Shown piece by piece: positions 11,250 through 20,370 of a stretch of DNA of 64,000 nucleotides. Source of the stretch: Streptomyces tibetensis. GTDB lineage: Bacteria > Actinomycetota > Actinomycetes > Streptomycetales > Streptomycetaceae. The position numbers were made by a program, and so were the translations under genes. The stretch is from the NCBI RefSeq assembly GCF_007655005.1, contig NZ_SZVW01000004.1, positions 186,001 to 250,000 on the forward strand. The letters run 5' to 3'. Every line of letters begins with the position of its first letter. The first letter of the stretch is position 1. The notes under the pieces are model-generated. The model saw only the letters and a list, made by a program, of their open reading frames with translations. It searched no databases and was not told the DNA's origin.

Positions 11250-12071
11250 ATGACTGCCCCCCACGCGCGCGCGACGCGCTCCGGACACACGGTCCGGATC
11301 CTGCGGGCCGCGGTGTTCGCCGCGGTCTGCGTCGTGCTGGCCGGGGCAGGTCACGCGCTCGCCTCCTGCGGCGCCATCCCACTGTGGACGCTGGGTGCCG
11401 GATTCCTCGGAGTGGCCGCGGTGGCGGCTCCGCTCGCAGGGCGGGTGCGCTCGCTGGCGGGGATCACGGCGCTGCTCGCGATCGGCCAGACGGTGCTGCA
11501 CACGCTGTTCGGCCTCGGCCAGCACGGTACGGCCGCCGTCACGTCCTCGGCGCCGACGGGCGGGACTGACGCCGCGCTGGTCCAGCAGGCCGCGCGGTTC
11601 GTGTGCGGCACGACGGCGGCGGCGATCAGCCCGGCGCAGGCCCACAGGATCCTCACCGACGCCCGGATCCAGCCGCCCGCGGGTGCGCACACGCATCTGG
11701 CCGCGGACGCCATGTCCGGGTCGTCGGCGTCGCTGTGGCCGTCCCTGCCGATGCTGCTCGGCCACCTCCTCGCGGCGCTCGCCGCCGGCTGGTTGCTGCG
11801 TCACGGAGACCTGGCTCTGCTACGGCTCACCGAGCTGTCGGCACAGGGAGTCGCCGAGGGCGCGCTCATCCGCGCCCTGCGGGCCGCTCTCGCCCTGGTC
11901 CGCGCCCTGCGCGCCGGGCTCCCGGAAGCCCCGGACCTCGGCCCGCGCCCGGCGCACACCACTCGGCCCGCGCCCCCGATGCCTCGCACGGAGGCGCTCC
12001 AGCACACGGTGATCCGGCGCGGCCCGCCGACCGCCGCGGCTTGCGCAACCGCACTCGCCCTCGCCGCCTGA
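11250..12071 (+). CDS. putative multi-pass membrane protein at head of copper locus
   Basis: A 273-residue protein from ATG 11250. Three hydrophobic segments are clear in the N-terminal half (about residues 18-38, 45-62 and 68-90). Another lies near 160-180 (LWPSLPMLLGHLLAALAAGWLL), and the C-terminal third is Arg/Ala/Pro-rich. Between segments 3 and 4 is a loop with HGTAAV and GAHTHLAADAM; His and Met residues there could face outside and bind metal, but this is speculation. It precedes ycnI by 118 bases in the same orientation, with a small CTCCGC/GCGGAG hairpin between, so it may not always be co-transcribed. I do not recognise a named family. Confidence 0.7.
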   Translation: MTAPHARATRSGHTVRILRAAVFAAVCVVLAGAGHALASCGAIPLWTLGAGFLGVAAVAAPLAGRVRSLAGITALLAIGQTVLHTLFGLGQHGTAAVTSSAPTGGTDAALVQQAARFVCGTTAAAISPAQAHRILTDARIQPPAGAHTHLAADAMSGSSASLWPSLPMLLGHLLAALAAGWLLRHGDLALLRLTELSAQGVAEGALIRALRAALALVRALRAGLPEAPDLGPRPAHTTRPAPPMPRTEALQHTVIRRGPPTAAACATALALAA

Positions 12072-12189
12072 CGCGACGCGACCACCACCACTCCGCTCCC
12101 GCGGAGGAGGGGCCGCCGTCGTGCGGCAGGCGCGTGTGCGCATCCCTCCTTCCTCATCCAGACCGAACTCACTGCGGAGTGCCCCTTCC

Positions 12190-12933
12190 ATGAAGGCTTC
12201 CCGTATCGTCGCGGCCGGTGCCGCCGCCGGTATCACCGTTCTCGCCCTGTCCGCCCCCGCCTTCGCGCACGTCACCGTGCAGCCCGAGGGCACGGCCGCC
12301 AAGGGCGGCTACGCGGTCATCGACTTCAAGGTCCCCAACGAGCGCGACGACGCCTCGACCACCAAGCTCGAGGTCAACTTCCCGGCCGACCACCCGCTGG
12401 CCTCCGTCATGCCGGAGCCCATGCCGGGCTGGAAGATCGACGTCACCAAGTCCAAGCTGGACAAGCCGCTGGAGATGCACGGCGAGAAGATCACCGAGGC
12501 CGTCACCAAGGTCACCTGGACCGCCGAGGGCAAGGGGATCGAGGCCGGCTACTTCGAGAAGTTCCCGCTCTCCGTCGGCCAGCTGCCCGAGGACACCGAC
12601 CAGCTGGCCTTCAAGGCCCTCCAGACGTACTCCAACAAGGAGGTCGTCCGCTGGATCGAGGTGCCGCAGAAGGGCAAGGAGGAGCCCGACAACCCGGCCC
12701 CGGTGCTGGAGCTGTCCGCGGCCTCCGAGGACGGGCACCACGGCTCGTCCGCCGATGAGGACTCCGACGCCAAGTCGGCCGAGAAGACCTCCGCCGACAC
12801 CGCCGCCTCCGACTCCACCTCCTCCGCCGGCACCGACACCACCGCTCGCGTCCTGGGCATCGTCGGCATCGTGGTCGGCGCGGCGGGCGTCGCCTACGGC
12901 GTGCTCGCCGGGCGCCGGCGGTCCGACGCCTGA
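12190..12933 (+). CDS. YcnI-family (DUF1775) copper-binding membrane-anchored protein
   Basis: A 247-residue protein from ATG 12190. A signal peptide (~1-26) ends in APAFA, giving a mature N terminus HVTVQPEG. In YcnI (Bacillus) the first His of the mature protein chelates Cu(II) with a nearby Glu and Trp. Residues ~27-175 form the DUF1775 domain, ~178-215 a Ser/Asp/Ala-rich stalk, and ~217-240 a C-terminal membrane helix followed by RRR, so the domain is displayed outside the membrane. It leads the Sco/PCu(A)C/CopCD/DtpA series and a large hairpin follows at 12950-12999. Confidence 0.88.
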   Translation: MKASRIVAAGAAAGITVLALSAPAFAHVTVQPEGTAAKGGYAVIDFKVPNERDDASTTKLEVNFPADHPLASVMPEPMPGWKIDVTKSKLDKPLEMHGEKITEAVTKVTWTAEGKGIEAGYFEKFPLSVGQLPEDTDQLAFKALQTYSNKEVVRWIEVPQKGKEEPDNPAPVLELSAASEDGHHGSSADEDSDAKSAEKTSADTAASDSTSSAGTDTTARVLGIVGIVVGAAGVAYGVLAGRRRSDA

Positions 12934-12949
12934 GGCTGCTTCCGTTGAC

Positions 12950-12999
12950 GGCGCGCACCGGACCCCCGCCCCCGGGCGGGGGCGCCCCCGGTGCGCGCC
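12950..12999 (+). terminator. large GC hairpin between ycnI and sco
   Basis: GGCGCGCACCGG (12950-12961) pairs perfectly with CCGGTGCGCGCC (12988-12999). A second GC palindrome (CCCCCGCCCCCGGGCGGGGG) lies inside. It could terminate or attenuate part of the transcription before sco, making ycnI more abundant than the downstream genes. Confidence 0.6.
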
Positions 13000-13027
13000 G
13001 GGCCACCGACATCTGGGACATTTTTCT

Positions 13028-13681
13028 ATGCGCACCAAAACCTTCGCCGCGGCCGCGCTGCTCGCCGCCGCCTCCCTGACCCTGACCGCCTGCGGCAGCG
13101 GCGGCGAGAGCGACAAGCCCGTCTCCGTGGTGTCCGAGGAGGCCGGCTCCGACAAGGCCGCCACCGTCCTCGACAAGCCCTTCGAGAAGCCGGACCTGGT
13201 CCTCACCGACACGCAGGGCAAGAAGTACGACCTCCGCAAGGAGACCGCGGGCAAGCCCACGCTGATCTACTTCGGCTACACCCACTGCCCCGACGTCTGC
13301 CCGCTGACGATGAACAACATCGCCGTCGCCAAGAAGCAGCTGCCCAAGGCCGAGCAGGACGAACTCCGCGTCGTCTTCGTCACGACGGATCCAAAGCGCG
13401 ACACCTCCGCCGAGCTCGGCAAGTGGCTCAAGGGCATCGACAGCCAGTTCATCGGCCTGACCGGCGACTTCGCGACCATCCAGGCCGGCGCTCGCACCCT
13501 CGGCATCTCCATCGAGCCGACGCGCAAGGACAAGAACGGCAAGCTCATCTCCGAGCACGGCACCCAGGTCATCGCGTTCTCCCCGAAGACCGACGGCGGC
13601 TATGTGCTCTACGGCGAGGACGCCACCGTCGACGACTACACCAAGGACCTCCCCAAGATCGTCAAGGGGCAGAACCCGTGA
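13028..13681 (+). CDS. sco: Sco (SCO1/SenC family) copper chaperone lipoprotein
   Basis: A 217-residue protein from ATG 13028. The signal peptide ends in a lipobox LTAC, so it is probably lipid-anchored outside the membrane. The thioredoxin-like fold carries the copper motif CPDVC (~residues 88-92, in GYTHCPDVCPLTM) and the distal His (SEHGTQV, ~177), the complete Sco copper-binding set. In S. lividans the orthologous Sco passes copper to extracytoplasmic targets and is needed for cytochrome oxidase. It overlaps the next gene by 4 bases (GTGA), so the two are translationally coupled. Confidence 0.93.
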   Translation: MRTKTFAAAALLAAASLTLTACGSGGESDKPVSVVSEEAGSDKAATVLDKPFEKPDLVLTDTQGKKYDLRKETAGKPTLIYFGYTHCPDVCPLTMNNIAVAKKQLPKAEQDELRVVFVTTDPKRDTSAELGKWLKGIDSQFIGLTGDFATIQAGARTLGISIEPTRKDKNGKLISEHGTQVIAFSPKTDGGYVLYGEDATVDDYTKDLPKIVKGQNP

Positions 13682-14151
13682 GGCGGCGACTCGTCCCGAC
13701 GGCCCTCGTCATAGCCGGCACCCTGGCTCTGGCGGGCTGCGGCGGCTCTGACTCCGGCGGCGGAAACGACTCGGGGAAGCCGGACCTCTCCGCCGGCTCC
13801 GCCTACATGCCGCAACCCGTGTCCGACGACATGGCGGCCGGCTTCCTCACCGTCACCAACAAGGGCGGCGCCGCCGACGAGCTCACCTCGGTCACCAGCG
13901 ACATCGCCGGGCAGGTCACCGTGCACGAGACCGTCGACGGGGCGATGCAGGAGGTCAAGAGCCTCAAGATCCCCGCGGACGGCCGGCTGGAGCTGAGGAG
14001 CGGCGGCGACCACCTGATGTTCGAACAGCTGAAGAGCAAGCCCAAGGAAGGCCAGACGGTCTCCGTCGAGCTGCACTTCGCCCACTCCGACCCGGTGAAG
14101 GTCGAGATGCCGGTGAAGCCGCCGACCTACACCCCGACGACCGGACACTGA
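13678..14151 (+). CDS. PCu(A)C-domain extracytoplasmic copper chaperone (ECuC-like)
   Basis: A 157-residue protein whose GTG 13678 overlaps the sco stop. The lipobox is LAGC (~residue 20). The Cu(I)-binding signature of the family is H(M)x10Mx21HxM; here I see VHETVDGAMQEV (~83-92), DHLMFEQL (~118) and LHFAHSDPVKVEMPVK near the end, which fits partly. In S. lividans the product of this position is ECuC, working with Sco. Its 13-base gap to the CopCD gene supports one operon. Confidence 0.85.
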   Translation: MRRRLVPTALVIAGTLALAGCGGSDSGGGNDSGKPDLSAGSAYMPQPVSDDMAAGFLTVTNKGGAADELTSVTSDIAGQVTVHETVDGAMQEVKSLKIPADGRLELRSGGDHLMFEQLKSKPKEGQTVSVELHFAHSDPVKVEMPVKPPTYTPTTGH

Positions 14152-14164
14152 GGGAGGGACCTCC

Positions 14165-16252
14165 GTGACACAGACCATCGCCCCCCGCGTCCGGACACTG
14201 GTGCTGCTGCTCCTGGCCGCGGCCTGCGCACTCCTCGCCGGAGCCGGCCCGGCCTCCGCGCACGCCGCGGTGACCGGCAGCGACCCCGGGCAGGGGGCGG
14301 TGGTCGACAAGGCCCCGGCCCGGATCTCGCTCACCTTCTCCGAGCAGGTCGCGCTGTCCGACGACTCGCTGCGCGTGCTCGACCCCGAGGGCAAGCGCGT
14401 CGACACCGCCAAACCGGCCAACGTCAGCGGCACCACGTATGCCGTGCCGCTCCACTCGGGGCTGCCCGACGGCACGTACACGGTGGCCTACCAGGTCGTC
14501 TCGGCGGACAGCCATCCCGTCGCCGGCGCCTACACCTTCTCCATCGGCGCCCCCTCCAAGACCTCCGTGTCGGTCTCCGGGCAGTCGACGGACGACGGGG
14601 TCGTGGGCTGGCTGTACGGCTTCGGGCGGTACGTGTCCTACGCCGGGTTCATCGTGATGGCCGGTGGCGCCGCCTTCCTGCTCGCCTGCTGGCAGCGCGG
14701 TTCCGGGGTGCGGCCGGTCCAGCGGTACGTCGTCTCCGGGTGGGTCGCGCTCACCGCGGCGACGCTGGCGCTGCTGCTGCTGCGCGGCTCCTTCACGGGC
14801 TCCGGGAAGGTCGCCGACGTCTTCGACCTGTCCCTGCTCGGGCAGGTGCTGCAGACCAAGACCGGCGCGGCCCTGGTGTCCCGGCTGCTGCTGCTCGCCG
14901 CGGCGGCCCTGTTCATCGCGGTGCTGTTCGGCGCGTACGACAAGCGGGAGGACGCCGGGGAGAAGAGGGACCTGACCTTCGGGCTCGCGATCGGCGGCGT
15001 CGTCGTGGCGGCCGGGCTCGCGGCGAGCTGGGCGATGTCCGAGCACGCCTCCGTCGGTCTCCAGGCGGGCATCGCCATGCCGGTCGACGTGCTCCATCTG
15101 CTGGCCGTCGCCGCCTGGCTCGGCGGGCTCGGTGCGCTGCTGGTCGCCCTGTACCGCGCTCCCGCAGAGGCGCCCGTCGACGCACCGGCCGTACGCCGCT
15201 TCTCCCAGGTCGCCTTCGGCAGCGTCCTCGCCCTGATCGCGACCGGGACGTACCAGTCCTGGCGCCAGCTCGGCTCCTGGTCGGCCTTCACCGACACCCG
15301 CTACGGCCGGCTCCTCCTCGCCAAGATCGCCCTCGTGGTCGTCCTGGTCGGCGTCGCGTGGATCTCGCGCCGGTGGACGGGGCGGCTGGCGGAGGCGGCA
15401 TCGGTGGAGGTGCCGGAGGTACGGGAGCCGGATGTACGGGAGCCGGAGGTACGGGAGCCGGAGGTACGGGAGAAGGAGCGGGTCGGCGCGCGGGCGGACG
15501 GCGCGGATGGCGCCGGGGACGTGGAGGCCGCGGCCGCCGGCAACGGGGACGCCTCCGGCAAGGGCAGCGGGGACGCCCCGGGCGAGGGCGAGGGCGAGGG
15601 CGGCGAAGAAGCCGCCCCCGGCCGCAACACCGACGAGCAGCCCGGCCCCGACGAAGCCGCCGACACCGAACGCGCCGCGCAGCTCGCCCGGCAGCAGGCC
15701 GCCCGGGACGCCGCACAGCGGAAGCGGATCCGGGACGCGGACCCGAACCGCTTCGGACTGCGCCGCTCCGTCCTGGCCGAAGCCGGCATCGCCGTCGTGC
15801 TGCTCGCCGTCACCACCGTGCTGACGCAGACCGAGCCGGGACGCACCGAGCAGGAGGCCAAGGCGGCCACTTCGTCCTCCGCGTCCGCCTCCGCCGACAC
15901 GGGCGCGTCCGGGGCGCTGACCCTGAACATGCCGTTCGACACCGGCGGCGAGGACGGCAAGGGCATCGTCACGATCGACCTCGACCCCGCGCGGGTGGGC
16001 GACAACGAGATGCACGTCTACGTGGAGCGTCCCAACGGCCGAGCCTTCGACATCCCCGAGGTCAAGGTCGAGTTCACCCTGAAAGCCAAGGACATCGGGC
16101 CCCTGCCCGTCGTCCCCGACCACCTCGCGACCGGACACTGGTCGGCGAACGGAGTGCAGATCCCCATGGCCGGCGACTGGCAGGTCGACGTGACCGTGCG
16201 GACCTCCGACATCGACGAGGTCACCGTCTCCAAGAACGCGCAGATCGGCTGA
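14165..16252 (+). CDS. CopC-CopD fusion copper resistance/uptake protein with long acidic linker
   Basis: A 695-residue protein from GTG 14165 (GGAGGGACC upstream). Signal peptide ~1-34; CopC beta-barrel ~35-130, with the N-terminal His after cleavage (SAHAAVTGSDP); CopD-like membrane region ~145-415 with about eight helices. An unusual charged linker (~415-535) begins with in-frame VREPE/VREPD repeats and continues Gly/Glu-rich. One more helix (~537-555) and a C-terminal FixH/YtkA-like beta domain (~580-695) follow. In relatives such fusions move copper across or hold it at the membrane. The stop is 6 bases before the peroxidase start. Confidence 0.87.
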   Translation: MTQTIAPRVRTLVLLLLAAACALLAGAGPASAHAAVTGSDPGQGAVVDKAPARISLTFSEQVALSDDSLRVLDPEGKRVDTAKPANVSGTTYAVPLHSGLPDGTYTVAYQVVSADSHPVAGAYTFSIGAPSKTSVSVSGQSTDDGVVGWLYGFGRYVSYAGFIVMAGGAAFLLACWQRGSGVRPVQRYVVSGWVALTAATLALLLLRGSFTGSGKVADVFDLSLLGQVLQTKTGAALVSRLLLLAAAALFIAVLFGAYDKREDAGEKRDLTFGLAIGGVVVAAGLAASWAMSEHASVGLQAGIAMPVDVLHLLAVAAWLGGLGALLVALYRAPAEAPVDAPAVRRFSQVAFGSVLALIATGTYQSWRQLGSWSAFTDTRYGRLLLAKIALVVVLVGVAWISRRWTGRLAEAASVEVPEVREPDVREPEVREPEVREKERVGARADGADGAGDVEAAAAGNGDASGKGSGDAPGEGEGEGGEEAAPGRNTDEQPGPDEAADTERAAQLARQQAARDAAQRKRIRDADPNRFGLRRSVLAEAGIAVVLLAVTTVLTQTEPGRTEQEAKAATSSSASASADTGASGALTLNMPFDTGGEDGKGIVTIDLDPARVGDNEMHVYVERPNGRAFDIPEVKVEFTLKAKDIGPLPVVPDHLATGHWSANGVQIPMAGDWQVDVTVRTSDIDEVTVSKNAQIG

Positions 16253-16258
16253 ACGACC

Positions 16259-17557
16259 ATGCCTGACCAGCCCCTTCCGAAGGCCCGCACCCCCGAGGCC
16301 GGCCCGGGGAAGAGCGAAACGGCCCCCGCCCACGAGGGCATCTCACGGCGGCGGCTGCTCGGTACCGCCGGTGCCACCGGACTCGTCCTCGGCACGGCGG
16401 GCGCCGCCGGGGGTTACGCCGCCGCCCCCTCCGAAGCGGCCGCTCCGCTCACCTCCCTCGGCACGGACCGGGCGATGTTTCACGGGAAACATCAGCCCGG
16501 CATCACCGACGGCCTCCAGGCACGCGGCCACCTCGTCGCCTTCGACCTCGCGGCGGGCGCCGGGCGCAAGGAGGCAGCCGCCCTGCTCCGCCGCTGGTCG
16601 GAGACGGCCCGGCGGCTGATGGCGGGTGAGCCGAGCACGCACGCGGACACGGACGTCGCCCGCGACGCCGGGCCCTCGTCGCTGACGCTCACCTTCGGCT
16701 TCGGCCACAGCTTCTTCGCCCGGACCGGCCTGGAGAAGCAACGTCCGGCCGCCCTGGACCCGTTGCCCGAGTTCTCCTCCGACCACCTCGACAAGAACCG
16801 CAGCAACGGCGACCTGTGGGTGCAGATCGGCGCCAACGACGCCCTGGTCGCCTTCCACGCCCTGCGTGCGATCCAGAAGGACGCGGGCCGGGCCGCGAAG
16901 GTGCGCTGGCAGATGAACGGCTTCAACCGCTCACCGGGCGCCACCTCCCACCCCATGACGGCCCGCAACCTGATGGGCCAGATCGACGGCACCCGCAACC
17001 CCAAGCCGACCGAGTCCGACTTCGACCAGCGCATCTTCGTGCCGGAGAAGCCGGAGAAGGGCGATGCGGCCTGGATGGCGAACGGCTCCTACGCCGTCGT
17101 ACGCCGGATCCGCATGCTCCTCGACGACTGGGAGCAGCTTTCCGTCAAGGCGCAGGAGGACGTGATCGGGCGCCGCAAGTCCGACGGGGCGGCCCTGTCC
17201 GGGGGCACCGAGACGACGGCGATGGACCTGGAGAAGACGGACGCCAAGGGCAACCTGGTCGTCCCGATCAACGCCCACGCCCGCATCACCCGGCCCGACC
17301 AGAACGGCGGCGCGGCGATGCTCCGCCGGCCCTTCTCCTTCCACGACGGCATCGACGCCGACGGGGTGCCCGACGCGGGTCTGCTCTTCATCTGCTGGCA
17401 GGCCGATCCCCTGCGCGGCTTCGTGCCGGTGCAGCGCAAGCTCGACCGGGGCGACGCCCTGTCGCAGTTCATCCGGCACGAGTCGAGCGGACTGTTCGCT
17501 GTGCCGGGCGGGGCCGCCGAGGGTGAGTACGTGGGGCAGAAGTTGCTGGAGGGGTGA
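16259..17557 (+). CDS. dtpA: Dyp-type heme peroxidase, Tat-exported (DtpA-like)
   Basis: A 432-residue protein from ATG 16259. The twin-arginine signal is SRRRLLGTAGATG followed by a hydrophobic stretch (~residues 22-60). The Dyp GxxDG motif appears as GQIDGTRNP (~240-248), and the C-terminal end has RHESSGLFAVPGG. In S. lividans the Dyp peroxidase in this gene context, DtpA, is required for maturation of the copper radical oxidase GlxA and for development. The position directly after CopCD agrees with that role. A near-parS sequence (16477-16490) is embedded in the coding region. Confidence 0.9.
   Translation: MPDQPLPKARTPEAGPGKSETAPAHEGISRRRLLGTAGATGLVLGTAGAAGGYAAAPSEAAAPLTSLGTDRAMFHGKHQPGITDGLQARGHLVAFDLAAGAGRKEAAALLRRWSETARRLMAGEPSTHADTDVARDAGPSSLTLTFGFGHSFFARTGLEKQRPAALDPLPEFSSDHLDKNRSNGDLWVQIGANDALVAFHALRAIQKDAGRAAKVRWQMNGFNRSPGATSHPMTARNLMGQIDGTRNPKPTESDFDQRIFVPEKPEKGDAAWMANGSYAVVRRIRMLLDDWEQLSVKAQEDVIGRRKSDGAALSGGTETTAMDLEKTDAKGNLVVPINAHARITRPDQNGGAAMLRRPFSFHDGIDADGVPDAGLLFICWQADPLRGFVPVQRKLDRGDALSQFIRHESSGLFAVPGGAAEGEYVGQKLLEG
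16477..16490. other. near-parS site inside dtpA
   Basis: GTTTCACGGGAAAC differs from the perfect parS at one position. The flanks extend the palindrome (GAT...ATC). It is within coding sequence and encodes MFHGKH. Confidence 0.6.
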
Positions 17558-17619
17558 GAGTTCACCCCTGCGTGTGCGTGTGGGGGATAGCGCTTCAGCG
17601 AGCCCATTAGGGTGAGGTC

Positions 17620-18552
17620 ATGCCAGCGAGCTATGCGTATCTCGGCCCTGAGGGCACCTTCACCGAAGTCGCCCTGCGCACGCTTCCCGAGGCCGCCACC
17701 CGGGAGCTCATCCCGTACGTCTCCGTCCAGTCCGCGCTCGACGCGGTACGCGCCGGCGAGGCCGAGGCCGCGTTCGTGCCGATCGAGAACTCCGTCGAGG
17801 GCGGCATCACCACCACTCTCGACGAGCTGGTCGCCGGCGCGCCCCTGATGATCTACCGCGAGGTGCTGCTGTCGATCACCTTTGCGCTGCTGGTCCGCCC
17901 GGGCACGAAGCTGTCGGACATCAAGACCGTCTCGGCCCACCCGGCCGCGCAGCCGCAGGTGCGCAACTGGCTGAAGAAGCACCTCCCGGACGCGCACTGG
18001 GAGTCCGCCGCCTCGAACGCGGACGCCGCACGGCTGGTCCAGGAAGGCCAGTACGACGCCGCCTTCGCGGGGGAGTTCGCGGCCGCCCGCTACGGTCTGG
18101 AGGCCCTGGAGACCCAGATCCACGACGCGGAGAACGCCCAGACGCGGTTCGTGCTGGTGGGCCGGCCCGCCCGGCCCGCGGCGCCGACCGGCGCGGACAA
18201 GACCTCGATCGTGCTGTGGCAGCGCGACGACCATCCCGGCGGCCTGCGTGACCTGCTGGGCGAGTTCGCCACCCGGGGCATCAACCTCATGCTGCTCCAG
18301 TCCCGGCCCACCGGCGCCGGCATCGGCAACTACTGCTTCTGCATCGACGCCGAGGGCCATATCTCCGACCGCCGGGTGGCCGACGCCCTGATGGGTCTGA
18401 AGCGGATCTGCCTCCAGGTGCGCTACCTGGGCTCCTACCCGCGCGCGGACATGCAGCCGGGGGATGTGCAGCCGCCGCGGCTGGGGACGTCCGACGAGGA
18501 GTTCGCGGGGGCGGCGGACTGGGTCGCGCGGTGCCAGGACGGGCGTTTCTAG
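17620..18552 (+). CDS. pheA: prephenate dehydratase
   Basis: A 310-residue monofunctional enzyme converting prephenate to phenylpyruvate in phenylalanine synthesis. The start is ATG 17620 with GGGTGAGG upstream. The N-terminal periplasmic-binding-like catalytic domain (~1-180) opens with YAYLGPEGTFTEVA and contains the family TRF motif in AQTRFVLVG. The C-terminal ACT domain (~190-275) carries the phenylalanine-sensing region GLRDLLGEFATRGINLMLLQ; the usual ESRP reads QSRP. No chorismate mutase domain is present. It stands alone rather than in an aromatic operon. Confidence 0.94.
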   Translation: MPASYAYLGPEGTFTEVALRTLPEAATRELIPYVSVQSALDAVRAGEAEAAFVPIENSVEGGITTTLDELVAGAPLMIYREVLLSITFALLVRPGTKLSDIKTVSAHPAAQPQVRNWLKKHLPDAHWESAASNADAARLVQEGQYDAAFAGEFAAARYGLEALETQIHDAENAQTRFVLVGRPARPAAPTGADKTSIVLWQRDDHPGGLRDLLGEFATRGINLMLLQSRPTGAGIGNYCFCIDAEGHISDRRVADALMGLKRICLQVRYLGSYPRADMQPGDVQPPRLGTSDEEFAGAADWVARCQDGRF

Positions 18553-18598
18553 TCCGGGTTCCCGGCCGTGCCGGGCTGGTCGTACCTGCTGATTGTCG

Positions 18599-18910
18599 TT
18601 ATCCACAGAAGTTATCCACAGGTCCGCTTCTCGACCTGGGGACAAGTCGACAACGAACCGTGGGTCAGTCGACAAATCGCCCTACAGGTCCTTGATGCGC
18701 CCATCGCCGGGCAGGTCACCCTTCGTCCACTGTTTTCCCTTGCGTAACCCTTCGAGGTGACCCACTTCCACTCGAAAGTGAGAGGAGAGGGGGTTTGTCA
18801 TGGGAATTCATGGGACGGTCCGACCATTCGGAGTGATCAATTCCGTAGTCCACAGATCTTCCACACAGCCTGTGGATAACTCTCGCCCGGACGTGGATCG
18901 CTGTGGACAA
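18599..18910. other. DnaA-box cluster 1
   Basis: Four exact and at least two near boxes occur in about 310 bp, in both orientations; the first two are only 13 bp apart. Extra-origin DnaA-box clusters are known near oriC in S. coelicolor and act in replication control by titrating DnaA. Confidence 0.75.
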
Positions 18911-18998
18911 CCGAAGCCCAAGTCCCTTTCCGCCCAAGGGATTCGAGTCAAGATGACGCCCGTCGGATGCCACCTTCCGGGGAGAGACGTCTTCTTTA

Positions 18999-19028
18999 TT
19001 GACACTGCGCGCAATTCGCTCATAACGC
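18999..19028 (+). promoter_or_regulatory. probable serS promoter
   Basis: TTGACA at 18999-19004, then TAACGC at 19023-19028 with 18-base spacing (CATAAC two bases earlier is an alternative). The start codon is 65 bases further on. Confidence 0.5.
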
Positions 19029-19092
19029 TACGTAAGGCGCGAGCGGAATAGTGAGTCGTGGGCGGTCATCCCGCACCGGTAGCCTTGGGCGC

Positions 19093-20370
19093 GTGATTGA
19101 CCTTCGCCTGCTCCGTGAGGACCCCGACCGTGTGCGCGCGTCGCAGCGCGCCCGTGGAGAGGACGTCGCGCTCGTCGACGCCCTCCTGTCTGCCGACGAG
19201 CGGCGCAGGTCGTCCGGCGTCCGCTTCGACGAGCTCCGCGCCGAGCAGAAGGCACTCGGCAAGCTCATCCCCAAGGCGGCCGGCGACGAGAAGGCCGAGC
19301 TGCTGAAGAAGGCGGGCCAGCTCGCCGCCGACGTCAAGGCCGCCGACGCGGACCGCGACGCGGCCGCGACCGAGACGCAGGAACTGCTCCAGCGGCTCGG
19401 CAACCTCGTGCACCCGGACGTGCCCGTGGGCGGCGAGGAGGACTTCGTCACCCGCGAGACGCACGGCACGATCCGCGACTTCGACGCCGAGGGCTTCGAG
19501 CCCAAGGACCACCTGGCGCTCGGCCAGCTCCTCGGCGCGATCGACGTCGAGCGCGGTGCCAAGGTCTCCGGCTCGCGCTTCTACTTCCTGACCGGCGTGG
19601 GCGCCCTCCTGGAGCTCGCCCTCGTGAACGCGGCGATGGCGCAGGCCACCGCGGCCGGCTTCACCCCGATGCTGACCCCGGCGCTGGTCCGCCCCCAGTC
19701 CATGGCGGGCACGGGTTTCCTCGGCCAGGCGGCACAGGACGTCTACCACCTCGCCGACGACGACCTCTACCTGGTCGGCACGTCCGAGGTGGCGCTCGCG
19801 GCGTACCACATGGACGAGATCCTCGACGCCGACCGCCTCCCCCTGCGCTACGCGGGCTTCTCGCCCTGCTTCCGCCGCGAGGCCGGCTCGCACGGCAAGG
19901 ACACCCGGGGCATCTTCCGCGTGCACCAGTTCGACAAGGTCGAGATGTTCTCCTACGTCGCTCCTGAGGACTCGCAGGCCGAGCACCAGCGCCTGCTGGA
20001 GTGGGAGAAGCAGTGGCTGACGTCGCTGGAGCTGCCGTTCCGGGTCATCGACGTCGCGTCGGCCGACCTCGGCTCCTCGGCCTCCCGCAAGTTCGACTGC
20101 GAGGCGTGGATCCCGACCCAGGGCAAATACCGCGAGCTGACCTCGACCTCGGACTGCACCGAGTTCCAGTCCCGCCGCCTGTCGATCCGCGTCCGTGAGG
20201 GCAAGCAGGTCCGCCCGCTGGCCACGCTCAACGGCACGCTGTGCGCCGTCCCGCGCACGATCGTGGCGATCCTGGAGAACCACCAGCAGGCCGACGGTTC
20301 GGTGCGCGTGCCCGAGGTGCTGCGTCCGTACCTCGGCGGCCGGGAGGTACTGGAGCCGGTGGCCAAGTGA
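19093..20370 (+). CDS. serS: seryl-tRNA synthetase
   Basis: A 425-residue class II synthetase. GTG 19093 gives the usual N terminus ([18 protein letters not shown]). Residues ~1-110 form the long antiparallel coiled-coil arm that contacts the long variable arm of tRNA-Ser. The catalytic core has motif 2 [20 protein letters not shown] (~260) and motif 3 region [15 protein letters not shown] (~350). Its stop overlaps the following HAD gene (GTGA). A tRNA-Ser gene lies 0.9 kb downstream on the other strand. The promoter is at 18999-19028. Confidence 0.95.
   Translation: MIDLRLLREDPDRVRASQRARGEDVALVDALLSADERRRSSGVRFDELRAEQKALGKLIPKAAGDEKAELLKKAGQLAADVKAADADRDAAATETQELLQRLGNLVHPDVPVGGEEDFVTRETHGTIRDFDAEGFEPKDHLALGQLLGAIDVERGAKVSGSRFYFLTGVGALLELALVNAAMAQATAAGFTPMLTPALVRPQSMAGTGFLGQAAQDVYHLADDDLYLVGTSEVALAAYHMDEILDADRLPLRYAGFSPCFRREAGSHGKDTRGIFRVHQFDKVEMFSYVAPEDSQAEHQRLLEWEKQWLTSLELPFRVIDVASADLGSSASRKFDCEAWIPTQGKYRELTSTSDCTEFQSRRLSIRVREGKQVRPLATLNGTLCAVPRTIVAILENHQQADGSVRVPEVLRPYLGGREVLEPVAK

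Larger units (their letters stand above)
18553..19092. other. 540-bp intergenic region with DnaA-box cluster
   Basis: There is no convincing gene. Four perfect DnaA boxes are present: TTATCCACA at 18599-18607 and 18612-18620 (plus), its reverse complement at 18871-18879, and the reverse complement of TTGTCCACA at 18902-18910. One-mismatch boxes occur at 18637-18645 and 18846-18854. The serS promoter is at the right end. Short reading frames on both strands run through the boxes and look non-coding. Confidence 0.75.

Noticed and set aside
13964..16333. 789-residue minus-strand reading frame opposite CopCD
   Set aside because: Shadow frame; the plus strand has signal peptide, CopC and CopD features and operon spacing.
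18599..18910. This cluster as oriC itself
   Set aside because: oriC in Streptomyces lies between dnaA and dnaN with about 20 boxes; neither gene is in the window and only four exact boxes are here.
18716..18973. 85-residue minus-strand reading frame in the DnaA-box region
   Set aside because: Contains the DnaA boxes, no ribosome site, and no protein-like pattern.
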